A stretch of DNA of 18,060 bases, from NCBI GenBank assembly GCA_016295545.1, contig JAEDLA010000005.1, forward strand, positions 1 to 18,060. The letters are read 5' to 3'. Source of the stretch: Oscillospiraceae bacterium (GTDB taxonomy: Bacteria; Bacillota; Clostridia; Oscillospirales; Ruminococcaceae). The stretch's first letter is position 1. Every line of letters begins with the position of its first letter. Positions 6,857 to 14,955 of the stretch are shown piece after piece. The translations under genes were made by a program, and so were the position numbers. The notes under the pieces are model-generated. The model was not told the DNA's origin and made no database searches. It saw only the letters and a program-made list of their open reading frames with translations.

Positions 6857-6885
6857 TTGCAGTTACTCATGAAATATGATATAAT
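6857..6885 (+). promoter_or_regulatory. Promoter of the moxR-DUF58-transglutaminase operon
   Basis: TTGCAG (6857-6862) and TATAAT (6880-6885) are spaced by 17 bp. A start near 6892 gives a leader of about 80 nt before the moxR ATG. The stretch 6774-6856 shows nothing else I can support. Confidence 0.7.
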
Positions 6886-6970
6886 ATTATTTAAGTAGAT
6901 GTAATCATCAACTTTCATGCTTATGTGTCATAATCTGTAAAGCCTGAATAATTAACAGAGGTATATTTTT

Positions 6971-7912
6971 ATGAATCAGAAAGTTGTAACACTTGCAGAT
7001 TCTATCAGCAAGGTTATAGTAGGAAAAGATAATATAATTACAAATATTATTGCAGCACTTCTTTGTGACGGGCACGTTCTTCTTGAAGACGTTCCCGGAG
7101 TGGGAAAAACTCAGCTGATAACTGCTTTATCCCGTTCAATTGGAGGAAAATTTAATAGAATACAGCTTACTCCTGATGTTATGCCGTCGGATATTGCTGG
7201 TTTCACTATGCTTGATTCCGGAACAGGTGATTTTGTTTACAGAGACGGTGCGGTTATGTGTAATTTTCTTCTTGCAGATGAAATTAACCGTGCTTCACCC
7301 AAGGTTCAGTCAGCGCTTCTTGAAGCAATGGAGGAGCGTCAGATAAGCCTTGACGGCAAAACTCATAAGCTTCCTGAGCCATTTCTCGTTATGGCAACCC
7401 AGAATCCTGTTGAAACCTATGGTACATATCATCTTCCTGAAGCTCAGATGGACAGATTTTTCATGAAGCTTTCAATGGGTTATCCCACAGCCGACGAGGA
7501 AATAAGTATTCTGGAAAGAACAGAAAAATTCAATCCCATTAATAATATAACTGAAGCTGCAGTCAGCGTGGAGGACATCTGCCGTATGCAGCAGGAAGTA
7601 AAGAATATCCGTGTTTCATCACAGGTCAAGCGCTATATAGTCAACCTGACCGCATCTACCCGTGATGACAGAAATACAGTTCTAGGAATCAGTCCGAGAG
7701 GCAGCATTGCCCTGTACAAAGCGGCAAAAGCCTTTGCTTATATATATGAACGGGATTTTGCAACTCCTGATGATGTTAAAATATCTGCTGTAGCGGTACT
7801 TGCGCACAGAATAATCCTGTCTCCTCAGGGAAAAAACTCATTTGGCACTGGTGAAGAGTATATTAAACATATTTTGTCTGTCTGTGAAGTTCCGCCTATG
7901 GGTAACAGCTGA
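6971..7912 (+). CDS. MoxR-family AAA+ ATPase
   Basis: This 313-residue cytosolic AAA+ ATPase belongs to the MoxR class, which acts as a chaperone-like partner of DUF58/VWA proteins. Walker A is GVGKT at 43-47 (VPGVGKTQL), Walker B is FLLADE at 99-104 followed by INRASPKVQSALLEAMEE, and sensor 1 is Asn145 in MATQNP. The C-terminal lid region (about 215-300) includes SPRGSIALYKAAKAFA and DVKISAVAVLAHRI. Length and motif order are normal. The ATG has an AGAGG site 9 nt upstream. Its TGA overlaps the next ATG by one base, indicating translational coupling with the DUF58 gene. Confidence 0.95.
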   Translation: MNQKVVTLADSISKVIVGKDNIITNIIAALLCDGHVLLEDVPGVGKTQLITALSRSIGGKFNRIQLTPDVMPSDIAGFTMLDSGTGDFVYRDGAVMCNFLLADEINRASPKVQSALLEAMEERQISLDGKTHKLPEPFLVMATQNPVETYGTYHLPEAQMDRFFMKLSMGYPTADEEISILERTEKFNPINNITEAAVSVEDICRMQQEVKNIRVSSQVKRYIVNLTASTRDDRNTVLGISPRGSIALYKAAKAFAYIYERDFATPDDVKISAVAVLAHRIILSPQGKNSFGTGEEYIKHILSVCEVPPMGNS

Positions 7913-9072
7913 TGAGGAATATTATAAATGCCTTAGCCATAGCTTTTTTAGTCTTTATTTTCACATTTTACGTTGACGGCGAAATGGGTGTAATACTAAT
8001 TGCTTTTCTTCTTGCAGCGCCTCTTTTTTCTCTATTTTTTGCATTATACAGCCGTAAAAGAGTTCATGTAAGCTTTGATTGTGATGCCTATGTAAAAAAG
8101 GGAACTGAGCTTACTGTTAATGTAAAAGTAGAAAAGGAAGGGAAATTTCCACTTTCATTCATAGAAATAAAGTTTGCAGCATCACCTGGTTTCAGACAGA
8201 ATGACAAAACTTATCGACTGTCTATTCTTACAGAAAGCGAGACAGAATTCACCATTAGTTTTCCTGCTGAAATTGGCGGAAATGCAGAAATTTCAGTTGA
8301 ATCTGTTTATGCCTGTGGTTTTCTTGGGTTTATGAAGTTCAGGGCTAAAACACCGCTTCCTGAACCAAAGGGGATCGGTATTATTCCTGATATTCCTGAA
8401 ATCACAGCTTCATCTCAGCTTTTCAGGAGTATTGCAGATTCTGTTCTCACCAGCGACAATGATGAGGATAATGATACAGTGATGCTCTTTGCAGCAAACA
8501 CGTTTCCGGGTTATGAACACCGTGAATATGTTCAGGGTGATCCGATAAAGCGTATTAACTGGAAGCTTTCCTCGAAAAAATCCAAGCTTATGGTACGTCT
8601 TGATGAAGCGGCTTCAGCAGTTCAGCCTTGTCTGGTTCTCGATCTGTTCAGAAGCAGTTCGGCGGAGACATTAAGTTCACTTAAAAAGGAAGAAAAGCTT
8701 TTACAGGCTGTATTCGGATTAATAACACTTCTTATAAATCAAGGAATAGCCTGTACCTTTGTTTACAGAAATTATAACGGAGATATTGCAACAGAAAATG
8801 TGGATAATCCCGATTACCCGATGCAGCTCCTTTTAAAGGTGCTTTCGGTAAAAAGTGTTCCGGAGCAAAGAGTTGATATTTCATTAATAGACGGCAGTTG
8901 CTGTACATATATAATAGCAACAACTGACCTTTCCGGCAGCTTTGCTCAGATTGAGGGAGCACTGCCTGACAAAGAAAATTCATGCGTAATGATACCTGAT
9001 GTTAGCTGTCATTCAGGAACCAATTTACAGGCATGGTATCTGACAGAGGACAATAATTTTAAGTTGGTATAA
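7912..9072 (+). CDS. DUF58 domain membrane protein (MoxR partner)
   Basis: This 386-residue protein begins with two adjacent membrane segments (about 6-24 and 26-47). An all-beta region (about 50-150) and the DUF58 domain follow. The DUF58 signature is complete: GYEHREYVQGDPIKRINWKL at 200-219, then SSKKSKLMVR. The C-terminal part (about 235-386) looks like a vWA-related fold (LVLDLFR at about 243-249), as known for the family. DUF58 proteins are almost always encoded with a MoxR ATPase and often with a transglutaminase, and are thought to be envelope proteins that MoxR activates; the biochemical role is unproven. The start overlaps the moxR stop, and its stop lies one base before the next gene. 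Confidence 0.92.
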   Translation: MRNIINALAIAFLVFIFTFYVDGEMGVILIAFLLAAPLFSLFFALYSRKRVHVSFDCDAYVKKGTELTVNVKVEKEGKFPLSFIEIKFAASPGFRQNDKTYRLSILTESETEFTISFPAEIGGNAEISVESVYACGFLGFMKFRAKTPLPEPKGIGIIPDIPEITASSQLFRSIADSVLTSDNDEDNDTVMLFAANTFPGYEHREYVQGDPIKRINWKLSSKKSKLMVRLDEAASAVQPCLVLDLFRSSSAETLSSLKKEEKLLQAVFGLITLLINQGIACTFVYRNYNGDIATENVDNPDYPMQLLLKVLSVKSVPEQRVDISLIDGSCCTYIIATTDLSGSFAQIEGALPDKENSCVMIPDVSCHSGTNLQAWYLTEDNNFKLV

Positions 9073-9073
9073 T

Positions 9074-11308
9074 ATGGTAAAAGCTGAAAAAAAGGAAACT
9101 CCTATAAAAAATCTGATAAATTATCTTTTCGGTGATGTAGTTATCTGGTATATTGTTTTAATTATGATGTCCATAATGTACCATTACCGAAGCAGTCTGA
9201 CTTTTGTTTATGGACTGGCAGCACTTATTATCACTGTAGTATGCTTTAAGATATTCGATTACATTGCCCGTCACAAATTTATAGGATCCGGTGCGTATAT
9301 AGCTGTATTTATGCTTTTTATGGCGGCGGCACGATATTGCATCGGACAGGGGGCGCAGGAGTATCCTATAAGCTTTGGTATATGGTTTCTTACTCCACAG
9401 GACGCTCTTGACTACAGCCGATGGTATACAATGGCAATGTTCCTTCTGTTCATGATATTTACAGTCTCTGTTGTGTATTATTTTACAAAAATACGTTACA
9501 GAGTGTTTATGAATTTTCTTATTTTCATTATTCCTTTCGCCTTGTATGGTAAAGAATATGAAAAAATGCCGACTATTTATATTATCCTGCTTGCCGTTGG
9601 ATACGTAGCTGTTATGATAAAATTCAGGCAGATAACTGAGAATGAGAAAACTGTTATACTCCGCAAAAGCACTCTGTGGAAGTCAGCTGCCGTTTTTATT
9701 GTGATTTTTGCATCAGCAGCTTCAATTGTCCCCAAACCTGAGATTGAAGCCGACAGAACTATACTTGAACAGATGATTTCCGCTGACCAGTTTACCGACC
9801 GGCTTATGGAGGCTTTAGGTGTATTCAGGGATACATCTACTGGAGAGCAGTTCCGTTCCTTCAATGATGAATCTATTTTGTATTTCGGTAGATCAGGAGA
9901 ACCGCTCCGGCTGAAAACAACAACATTTTCCACTTATAATTATGAAAATGACGGCTGGGAAATTTCTGATGCAGATAAAAGATTCCGCTATACAAGCGAG
10001 GAAAAGCCGATTACTTCACCTGAAACAGGTAGAATTCTTAAAGCAGTAGCGCAAGCTGCGGAAAAGGATGCTTATTTTGCAGAGAAGTATGGGCTTAAGT
10101 ATTTTTCAGCTGATAATCTGACTGAGCCTGCTACAAAAAAAACAGAGCTGTACTGTCTGCTTGACGGTACGACTTTTGCACCTGTGCCTACATCACTTGT
10201 AAAAATGGATAAGCCACAGAATACGGATGAAATCGCATTGATTCGTTCAGGACTTGTTTACTGTGTTGACGACAGATTTAGATATGGAGAAACCTTTTCG
10301 TTTGAATACAGTTCAGATGATTTCTTCAATTATCCTGAGAATAAGGCAATTGCTGATCTGATGTGCAGAGATGATTATTATGATCTTATTTATGATGCTG
10401 CCATTGCAATTAACAGTGAGGAACCTGATTTATCTGAGTTTTTGATTGAAAACTGGCGAGATAGTCTTGATTCAGATGTCCAGCTTGATTATGGCAAAAA
10501 TGCTAAAATTTATAATCTTGCCTGTGAAATTACAAAGGGACTGGACTCAGATTATGAAAAAGCAATAGCCATAGAAAAATATTTCACTGAAAATAACTAT
10601 GTTTATGATTTGAATTACCAGAAAGATAAAGGCGATAATGCGGAGGACTTTATTTTCAGCTCAAAGCGTGGTGTCTGCTATGAATTTGCCACTGCAATGG
10701 TTCTTCTTTCAAGGGCTGCCGGTATTCCGGCAAGGTACTGTGAAGGCTACAATATGTATGAACCTTATGATAATGACAGACTCGGCACCAATTTTGTGAT
10801 AAAAACAAAATCTGCTCACGGCTTTCCGGAGCTTTACATAAGAGGAGTAGGCTGGATGTCATTTGAACCAACAGTTGCTTCAAGTGAGAGTATGAAAAAC
10901 GGCGCAAGCACTACAAGCAGTCTTGCATTTGCAGGAATTCTTGTAATAGCTGCAGCACTGATTTTCCTGCTGGCTGTAAAACTTTTCCCGACTATTTCAC
11001 ATAAATTCTTCCTCATGAGAATCAAAAAATTCACCGGAGAGGAATACATAGTCAGAATAATGAAACGTATATGTTTGCTGCTGAAAATAAGTTCAGTTAA
11101 TACTTCACATGAGACTGCTGAGCTTATAAAAGAAAAATGCGGCGTTAACATAGAATTCACCGCAGAATTATTTGACAGAACCGTCTATGGCGGTACAGCA
11201 CTTTCTGAGACAGAAATGGAAGCTGCACTGAATGATTATATTGCGGTATACAGAGCAATTCAGGAGTCAAAAAAGAGAAAAAACAAAAGAACAGGGGAGC
11301 TTAATTAA
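9074..11308 (+). CDS. Multi-pass membrane protein with outer transglutaminase-like domain (TgpA-like)
   Basis: This 744-residue protein has seven likely N-terminal membrane segments (about 21-37, 42-62, 72-90, 117-138, 143-159, 166-183 and 201-219), a large outer region (220-612), one more segment (about 616-638) and a cytosolic tail. With a basic N-terminus inside, seven crossings place the transglutaminase-like domain outside. The domain shows the nucleophile Cys535 in RGVCYEFATAMVLLSRAAGIPARY and His582 in SAHGFPELY. The third triad position falls in GWMSFEPT, where Glu598 replaces the usual Asp. The architecture matches the TgpA/YebA-type transglutaminases encoded with MoxR and DUF58. The enzyme could cross-link or cleave envelope proteins, but its substrate is unknown. 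The tail (640-744) is helical, like the DUF4129 region of relatives. Its ATG follows the DUF58 stop by one base. Confidence 0.9.
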   Translation: MVKAEKKETPIKNLINYLFGDVVIWYIVLIMMSIMYHYRSSLTFVYGLAALIITVVCFKIFDYIARHKFIGSGAYIAVFMLFMAAARYCIGQGAQEYPISFGIWFLTPQDALDYSRWYTMAMFLLFMIFTVSVVYYFTKIRYRVFMNFLIFIIPFALYGKEYEKMPTIYIILLAVGYVAVMIKFRQITENEKTVILRKSTLWKSAAVFIVIFASAASIVPKPEIEADRTILEQMISADQFTDRLMEALGVFRDTSTGEQFRSFNDESILYFGRSGEPLRLKTTTFSTYNYENDGWEISDADKRFRYTSEEKPITSPETGRILKAVAQAAEKDAYFAEKYGLKYFSADNLTEPATKKTELYCLLDGTTFAPVPTSLVKMDKPQNTDEIALIRSGLVYCVDDRFRYGETFSFEYSSDDFFNYPENKAIADLMCRDDYYDLIYDAAIAINSEEPDLSEFLIENWRDSLDSDVQLDYGKNAKIYNLACEITKGLDSDYEKAIAIEKYFTENNYVYDLNYQKDKGDNAEDFIFSSKRGVCYEFATAMVLLSRAAGIPARYCEGYNMYEPYDNDRLGTNFVIKTKSAHGFPELYIRGVGWMSFEPTVASSESMKNGASTTSSLAFAGILVIAAALIFLLAVKLFPTISHKFFLMRIKKFTGEEYIVRIMKRICLLLKISSVNTSHETAELIKEKCGVNIEFTAELFDRTVYGGTALSETEMEAALNDYIAVYRAIQESKKRKNKRTGELN

Positions 11309-11333
11309 AAATTAAATCTGGAGGTCTGGTACA

Positions 11334-12530
11334 ATGCACAGCAGCAAAAGCAGAGCAATCACCGGCGTTATTCTTGCGTTTTTAGCACTTCTTGGAATAA
11401 TGTTCCACCCCATTTCATTACTCAGGACGTCAGCAGCAGAGGACTATCGTCAATGGAGACAAATGGACGAACGATGGGCGAATATCAATCTTGGCAATTC
11501 GAGTGACATTATGGCATGGTCTGGCTGTCTTGTTACATCAACAGCAATACTTGCCGTACATTCCGGTGCAAAGGACGCAAACAGCTTTAATCCTGGTACA
11601 TTTGTTCAGTCACTGAACAGTGTCAATGCTTTTGATAATTATGGCTGTATTGCCAGCTGGTCAAAGGTTACTGAGGTTATTCCTGATGTAAAGTTCGTTC
11701 AGTATCATGCATTTTCTTCGACAACTCAAAGCGGCATGGCAGCTGAAATGAAGGCGATTCAGAATAACGGATACTACATGATATGCAATGTAGGCGGTCA
11801 CTGGGTGTTTATCGACAGTATTGTCGGAGATGAAGTCTATATGATCGATCCTGCAAAAGATGACACTAAGCTTTTCAGTTCATATTCGATAAGCGGAATT
11901 TCCGGAGTCAATGTTTATACAGGAAAAAACAAGCCGGTAAGCACTTCACCTGTAGAACAGGTTACTCCAAATACTGCTGTTACAACTGCTTCTGCTGCAG
12001 CCACGACAACGACAACAACAACTACTACTACGACAACAACTGCAAAGCCAGTAACTACTACAACTACAGCCGCAACGACTGCAATTAAAACTACAACACA
12101 AGCTGTCACAACAGTAAGCTTTGAGTTCGGTGAGTATTATTCCGGAACAGGTTCTGTTAAAATTTACTCTCAGCCAGACAAAAATTCAGATACATTATAT
12201 AACATTTACTCCGGTCAGGTAGTAAATATAGTTGATGCAGCTAATGGCATGGGCTGTATTGCGCTTGGCTCTGAAAAAGGCTGGGTTGATGTTGAACAGC
12301 TTATATATACCGGAAATGATGATATTCATAAATGTGGAGACATAAACGGAGACAATTTTATTAACAGGCTTGACCTTGCTTTGCTCAATGAGTACTTAAC
12401 AAGTCGTTCAAAGCTTCCGGAGGGTATTTCAACTCTTCGTGAATGTGAAATAGCAGCCGCTGACATAAACGGTGATGGAGACATAAATAATCTGGACATT
12501 TTGGAATATCTGACACTTTTCTGCAGATAA
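11334..12530 (+). CDS. Secreted C39-like peptidase-fold protein with SH3 domain and type I dockerin
   Basis: The 398-residue protein has four parts. A signal peptide (about 1-36) has a hydrophobic core GVILAFLALLGIMF and a likely cut near SAA-ED. A C39-like domain (about 38-200) has candidate catalytic residues Cys65 (WSGCLVTSTAIL), His156 (GGHWVFID) and Asp172 (YMIDPAKD). A linker (about 205-260) is dominated by Thr. An SH3-like domain (about 263-325) and a dockerin (332-397) follow. The dockerin has two calcium loops, GDINGDNFINRLD and ADINGDGDINNLD, each followed by a helix. Dockerins plug into cohesins on scaffoldins, so this protein may join a cellulosome-like complex or the cell surface. 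It may be a peptidase or only a peptide-binding fold. It lies 25 nt after the transglutaminase gene and 19 nt before prmA, with GGAGG 11 nt before the ATG. Confidence 0.9.
   Translation: MHSSKSRAITGVILAFLALLGIMFHPISLLRTSAAEDYRQWRQMDERWANINLGNSSDIMAWSGCLVTSTAILAVHSGAKDANSFNPGTFVQSLNSVNAFDNYGCIASWSKVTEVIPDVKFVQYHAFSSTTQSGMAAEMKAIQNNGYYMICNVGGHWVFIDSIVGDEVYMIDPAKDDTKLFSSYSISGISGVNVYTGKNKPVSTSPVEQVTPNTAVTTASAAATTTTTTTTTTTTTAKPVTTTTTAATTAIKTTTQAVTTVSFEFGEYYSGTGSVKIYSQPDKNSDTLYNIYSGQVVNIVDAANGMGCIALGSEKGWVDVEQLIYTGNDDIHKCGDINGDNFINRLDLALLNEYLTSRSKLPEGISTLRECEIAAADINGDGDINNLDILEYLTLFCR
11974..12112 (+). repeat. Low-complexity threonine-codon tract
   Basis: This in-frame tract encodes the Thr/Ala-rich linker, including one run of thirteen consecutive Thr codons. 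Synonymous ACA, ACT and ACG codons are mixed, which reduces exact trinucleotide repetition. On the other strand the same bases give a spurious valine-rich open frame that is not a gene. Confidence 0.8.
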
Positions 12531-12549
12531 AGAAAGGAGCTTTATCCTC

Positions 12550-13518
12550 ATGGAATGGATCGAGGTAAACATTTATACAACAACCGCCGGAATTGATATT
12601 ATCTGTGCAAAACTAATGGACATAGGCATCAAGGGATTTGAAATTAAAGACGCTGAGGATTTTAACGAATTTCTTGAAAATAAAGAGGGAAACTGGGATT
12701 ATATTGACGATGACGTAATGGGACTTTCAGAATGTGAGACCTGTGTAACAGTCTATATTCCCGATAATTCACAGGGAGCTGATATGCTTAAAGCAACCCG
12801 TACAATGCTTCAGGAAATGAAGGCAGCTGATACTGATTCGATTTACGGTCGTCTTGAAGCTGAGCTTTCAAGTATTTGTGAAGAGGACTGGGCGAACAAC
12901 TGGAAGCAATATTTCAAGCCTTTAAATGTCGGTGAAAGACTAATTATCAAACCATCATGGGAGCAGTGTGAAAATCCTGAAAACAGAATAATTCTTGAAA
13001 TCGATCCGGCTTCAAGTTTCGGAACAGGTCAGCATCATACTACAAGGCTTTGTCTGGAACTTCTTGAAAATAGCCTTAAACCTGGTGACAGCATCCTTGA
13101 TATCGGATGCGGAAGCGGTATTTTGTCAATTGGAGCTATGCTTCTTGGAGCTAAAAGTGCAGCTGCAGTTGATATTGAGGAAAATTCTGCTGCTACTGCA
13201 AAGGAAAATGCTCTGAAAAATCATATTCCTGATGACTTATACACAACATACTGCGGAAATATACTTGAAGACACTGCTCTTGCAGCTGAACTTGGCGGCA
13301 AATATGACATTATTACGGCAAATATTGTAGCAGATGTTCTTATAGCAATGAAAGATTATTTTGTGCGATATCTGAAAGAAAACGGCACACTGATAATTTC
13401 AGGCATTATAGAGGAGCGTATGGACGAGGTCATAGATGCTGTTGAGTCCGCAGGATTCACTAAGCTTAACGCAAATATAAGAGAAGGCTGGGCAGCAGTA
13501 AAGCTTGTCCGTAACTGA
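12550..13518 (+). CDS. prmA: Ribosomal protein L11 methyltransferase
   Basis: This 322-residue PrmA transfers methyl groups from SAM to lysines and the N-terminus of ribosomal protein L11. The N-terminal substrate-recognition part ends in EEDWANNWKQYFKPLNVGER (111-130) followed by the IIKPSW strand. The PrmA signature DPASSFGTGQHHTT is at 152-165, SAM motif I is DIGCGSGILSIGA at 184-196, and the catalytic-region motif TANIVADVL is at about 257-265. Length is normal for Firmicutes. The ATG has AAAGGAG upstream. It is the fifth gene of the moxR run and 19 nt after the dockerin protein. In many Firmicutes prmA sits next to dnaJ or an rsmE gene instead, so the placement here is unusual. Confidence 0.95.
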   Translation: MEWIEVNIYTTTAGIDIICAKLMDIGIKGFEIKDAEDFNEFLENKEGNWDYIDDDVMGLSECETCVTVYIPDNSQGADMLKATRTMLQEMKAADTDSIYGRLEAELSSICEEDWANNWKQYFKPLNVGERLIIKPSWEQCENPENRIILEIDPASSFGTGQHHTTRLCLELLENSLKPGDSILDIGCGSGILSIGAMLLGAKSAAAVDIEENSAATAKENALKNHIPDDLYTTYCGNILEDTALAAELGGKYDIITANIVADVLIAMKDYFVRYLKENGTLIISGIIEERMDEVIDAVESAGFTKLNANIREGWAAVKLVRN

Positions 13519-13537
13519 ATCATATCATCAGATAAAC

Positions 13538-13568
13538 GGCTTTGCAGTATTCAGAATACTGCAAAGCC
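13538..13568. repeat. 31-nt perfect palindrome between prmA and the next gene
   Basis: GGCTTTGCAGTATTC (13538-13552) and GAATACTGCAAAGCC (13554-13568) are exact reverse complements around a single A. As RNA it would form a stem of about 14 bp with a tiny loop. No T-run follows on the plus strand and only a short one on the minus strand, so it is not a standard terminator. Confidence 0.85.
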
Positions 13569-13631
13569 TGAAAAGGGAATGCACTTATCTGCTGAACCGA
13601 ATATATATAGCATATAAAGGAGAATTGTATC

Positions 13632-14780
13632 GTGAGCATTTTTAAGAAGAAAAAAACAGAGGAAGAAAAACCAAAGGCAGTTGATATTAAACAGCAGATT
13701 CTTGAGGCACTGAATAACAAACTTCAGGGAACTCTTTATGATGACTGTGTTATCATGCCTAAGGGCTATACTGTTGACATAAGAATTGGCAGACATGAAG
13801 TCACAGATGAAGTACACCTGCTTCAGGTTCTTTATATTGTAAAAAATGACGACTTTGATGAGCCTATTATTGAGCCTGTTGATTCTCAGGGCAAAACTGA
13901 TGAAGATGCTGTAAAAATGTCTGTTGAAATCTTTTTCGGCGGATTATGGCACCCACTTAATCAGTCAATGGTTAAGAAAAATCCCGTTCATTTTTCCGTA
14001 GACTATTTAAAGCAGCATTACGACTTTGATATGTATGCACAGTCAATTGTACGCATAGGTCAGCAGAATCAGAATCCAACTATGCTTGTAAACTTCGTGA
14101 AATCTGAGATTCCTAAGTATCTTGGCTCAAAGAAATATTATTGGCTCAGGATTTATCTTGCACGATTCAAGGAAAAAAGAATCGTTGAAGTGCGCATAAA
14201 CGGAACTGTTTGTACAGAGCTTGCAAGATATTTCAAGGATTATATTGAATCATGGCCCGAAACGGACGCCTTTGTTTCAGAAAAACAATATGCAATTTTT
14301 GTTCAGCGTGAAGACGACAAATGTCCTTTCAAAAAGGAACTTGTAACTGAAACTGCTGTAAAGACAATAGAGCTTATGGAAAATTGCGGTTCTCCTGAGG
14401 AATATAAGGAGCTTGTGAGAAAAGTTGAAGAAATGACTGGCGGCGACAAGGGACTTGCTGCTGAGATCAGAATCTTTATTCCTGAAATTCTTGCCAAGCT
14501 TACTATGGGTTACAATGAAGGAGACAGTCTTTTCCTTATTCAGGACGACAGTAGCATTGAAATAAAAAAGACTCAGCTTCGCTCATATTTCTATATTCAG
14601 CAGGTTCTTCTTGAATATCTTCAGAACAAGCCGGAACAGGATAAGGTTATGCGAATCGTTTCAAATAGTGCTGCATTCAGAGAGCTTAAAAAAGCTCATG
14701 AACAAGGACATGAACCAAAGGATCTTTTTGTTCCCGGTACAACTTATAAAATGGCAGTAGACAATTACAAGGTCTGGTAA
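13632..14780 (+). CDS. Hypothetical cytosolic protein
   Basis: I do not recognise this 382-residue protein. It has no signal peptide and no membrane segment, and starts with a very basic/acidic stretch (KKKKTEEEKPK). An N-terminal alpha/beta region (about 18-130) contains the run VKMSVEIFFGGLWHPLNQSM, which faintly recalls a DUF6348-like fold, but I would not assign it. The middle (about 140-290) is rich in charged helices, and the C-terminus includes a long helix near 315-340 (TQLRSYFYIQQVLLEYLQNK). The start is GTG at 13632, supported by AAAGGAG ending 9 nt upstream. It lies 113 nt after prmA behind the palindrome. A weak promoter (TTATCT 13585-13590, TAGCAT 13608-13613) could drive it alone. 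Confidence 0.75.
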   Translation: MSIFKKKKTEEEKPKAVDIKQQILEALNNKLQGTLYDDCVIMPKGYTVDIRIGRHEVTDEVHLLQVLYIVKNDDFDEPIIEPVDSQGKTDEDAVKMSVEIFFGGLWHPLNQSMVKKNPVHFSVDYLKQHYDFDMYAQSIVRIGQQNQNPTMLVNFVKSEIPKYLGSKKYYWLRIYLARFKEKRIVEVRINGTVCTELARYFKDYIESWPETDAFVSEKQYAIFVQREDDKCPFKKELVTETAVKTIELMENCGSPEEYKELVRKVEEMTGGDKGLAAEIRIFIPEILAKLTMGYNEGDSLFLIQDDSSIEIKKTQLRSYFYIQQVLLEYLQNKPEQDKVMRIVSNSAAFRELKKAHEQGHEPKDLFVPGTTYKMAVDNYKVW

Positions 14781-14802
14781 ACCAGCTCCGGTGATTCTCC
14801 GA

Positions 14803-14830
14803 GTATTTTCAGAAATTTTCTGATTTTTTT
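14803..14830 (+). terminator. Weak AT-rich terminator after the hypothetical gene
   Basis: CAGAA (14810-14814) pairs with TTCTG around a 3-nt loop, extended by one A-T pair, and is followed by a run of seven T's (14824-14830). A larger inverted repeat (GTATTTTC 14803-14810, GAAAATAC 14834-14841) encloses it. It precedes the rplU promoter by about a dozen bases. The stem is weak, so confidence is moderate. Confidence 0.5.
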
Positions 14831-14841
14831 GCAGAAAATAC

Positions 14842-14870
14842 TTGACAAGTATTCCCCAATATGATAAAAT
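14842..14870 (+). promoter_or_regulatory. Strong promoter of rplU-prp-rpmA
   Basis: A perfect -35 box TTGACA (14842-14847) and TAAAAT (14865-14870) are spaced by exactly 17 bp. Transcription would begin near 14877, at the base of the leader RNA structure. Confidence 0.8.
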
Positions 14871-14876
14871 ATTATT

Positions 14877-14955
14877 GCCGCTTGTTATCAGGCTTTTTAT
14901 AAGCTGTTTACAGCGCCTGATGCAGCGAGTTTATTGAAAAGGCAGGTGCCACAAT
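14877..14955 (+). ncRNA. L21-type ribosomal protein leader RNA
   Basis: The leader folds into nested helices: CGCT (14879-14882) with AGCG (14924-14927), ATCAGGC (14887-14893) with GCCTGAT (14915-14921), and an apical GCTG (14903-14906) with CAGC (14911-14914) around TTTA. The second and third helices stack directly on the 3' side. Position before rplU, size and the CGCCTGATGCAGCGAG segment fit the L21 leader known in Firmicutes, in which the r-protein is thought to bind its own mRNA. The structure is read from the sequence; the family match is from memory. Confidence 0.75.

Noticed and set aside
11915..12109. Valine-rich open frame on the minus strand
   Set aside because: It is the reverse complement of the threonine-codon linker of the dockerin protein; the valine runs only mirror the ACN codons.
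14774..14801. CTGGTAAACCAG and CTCCGG/CCGAG pairings after the hypothetical gene as a riboswitch or terminator
   Set aside because: The loops are too tight or the stems bulged, and no T-run follows directly; the hairpin a few bases downstream with T7 is the better terminator.
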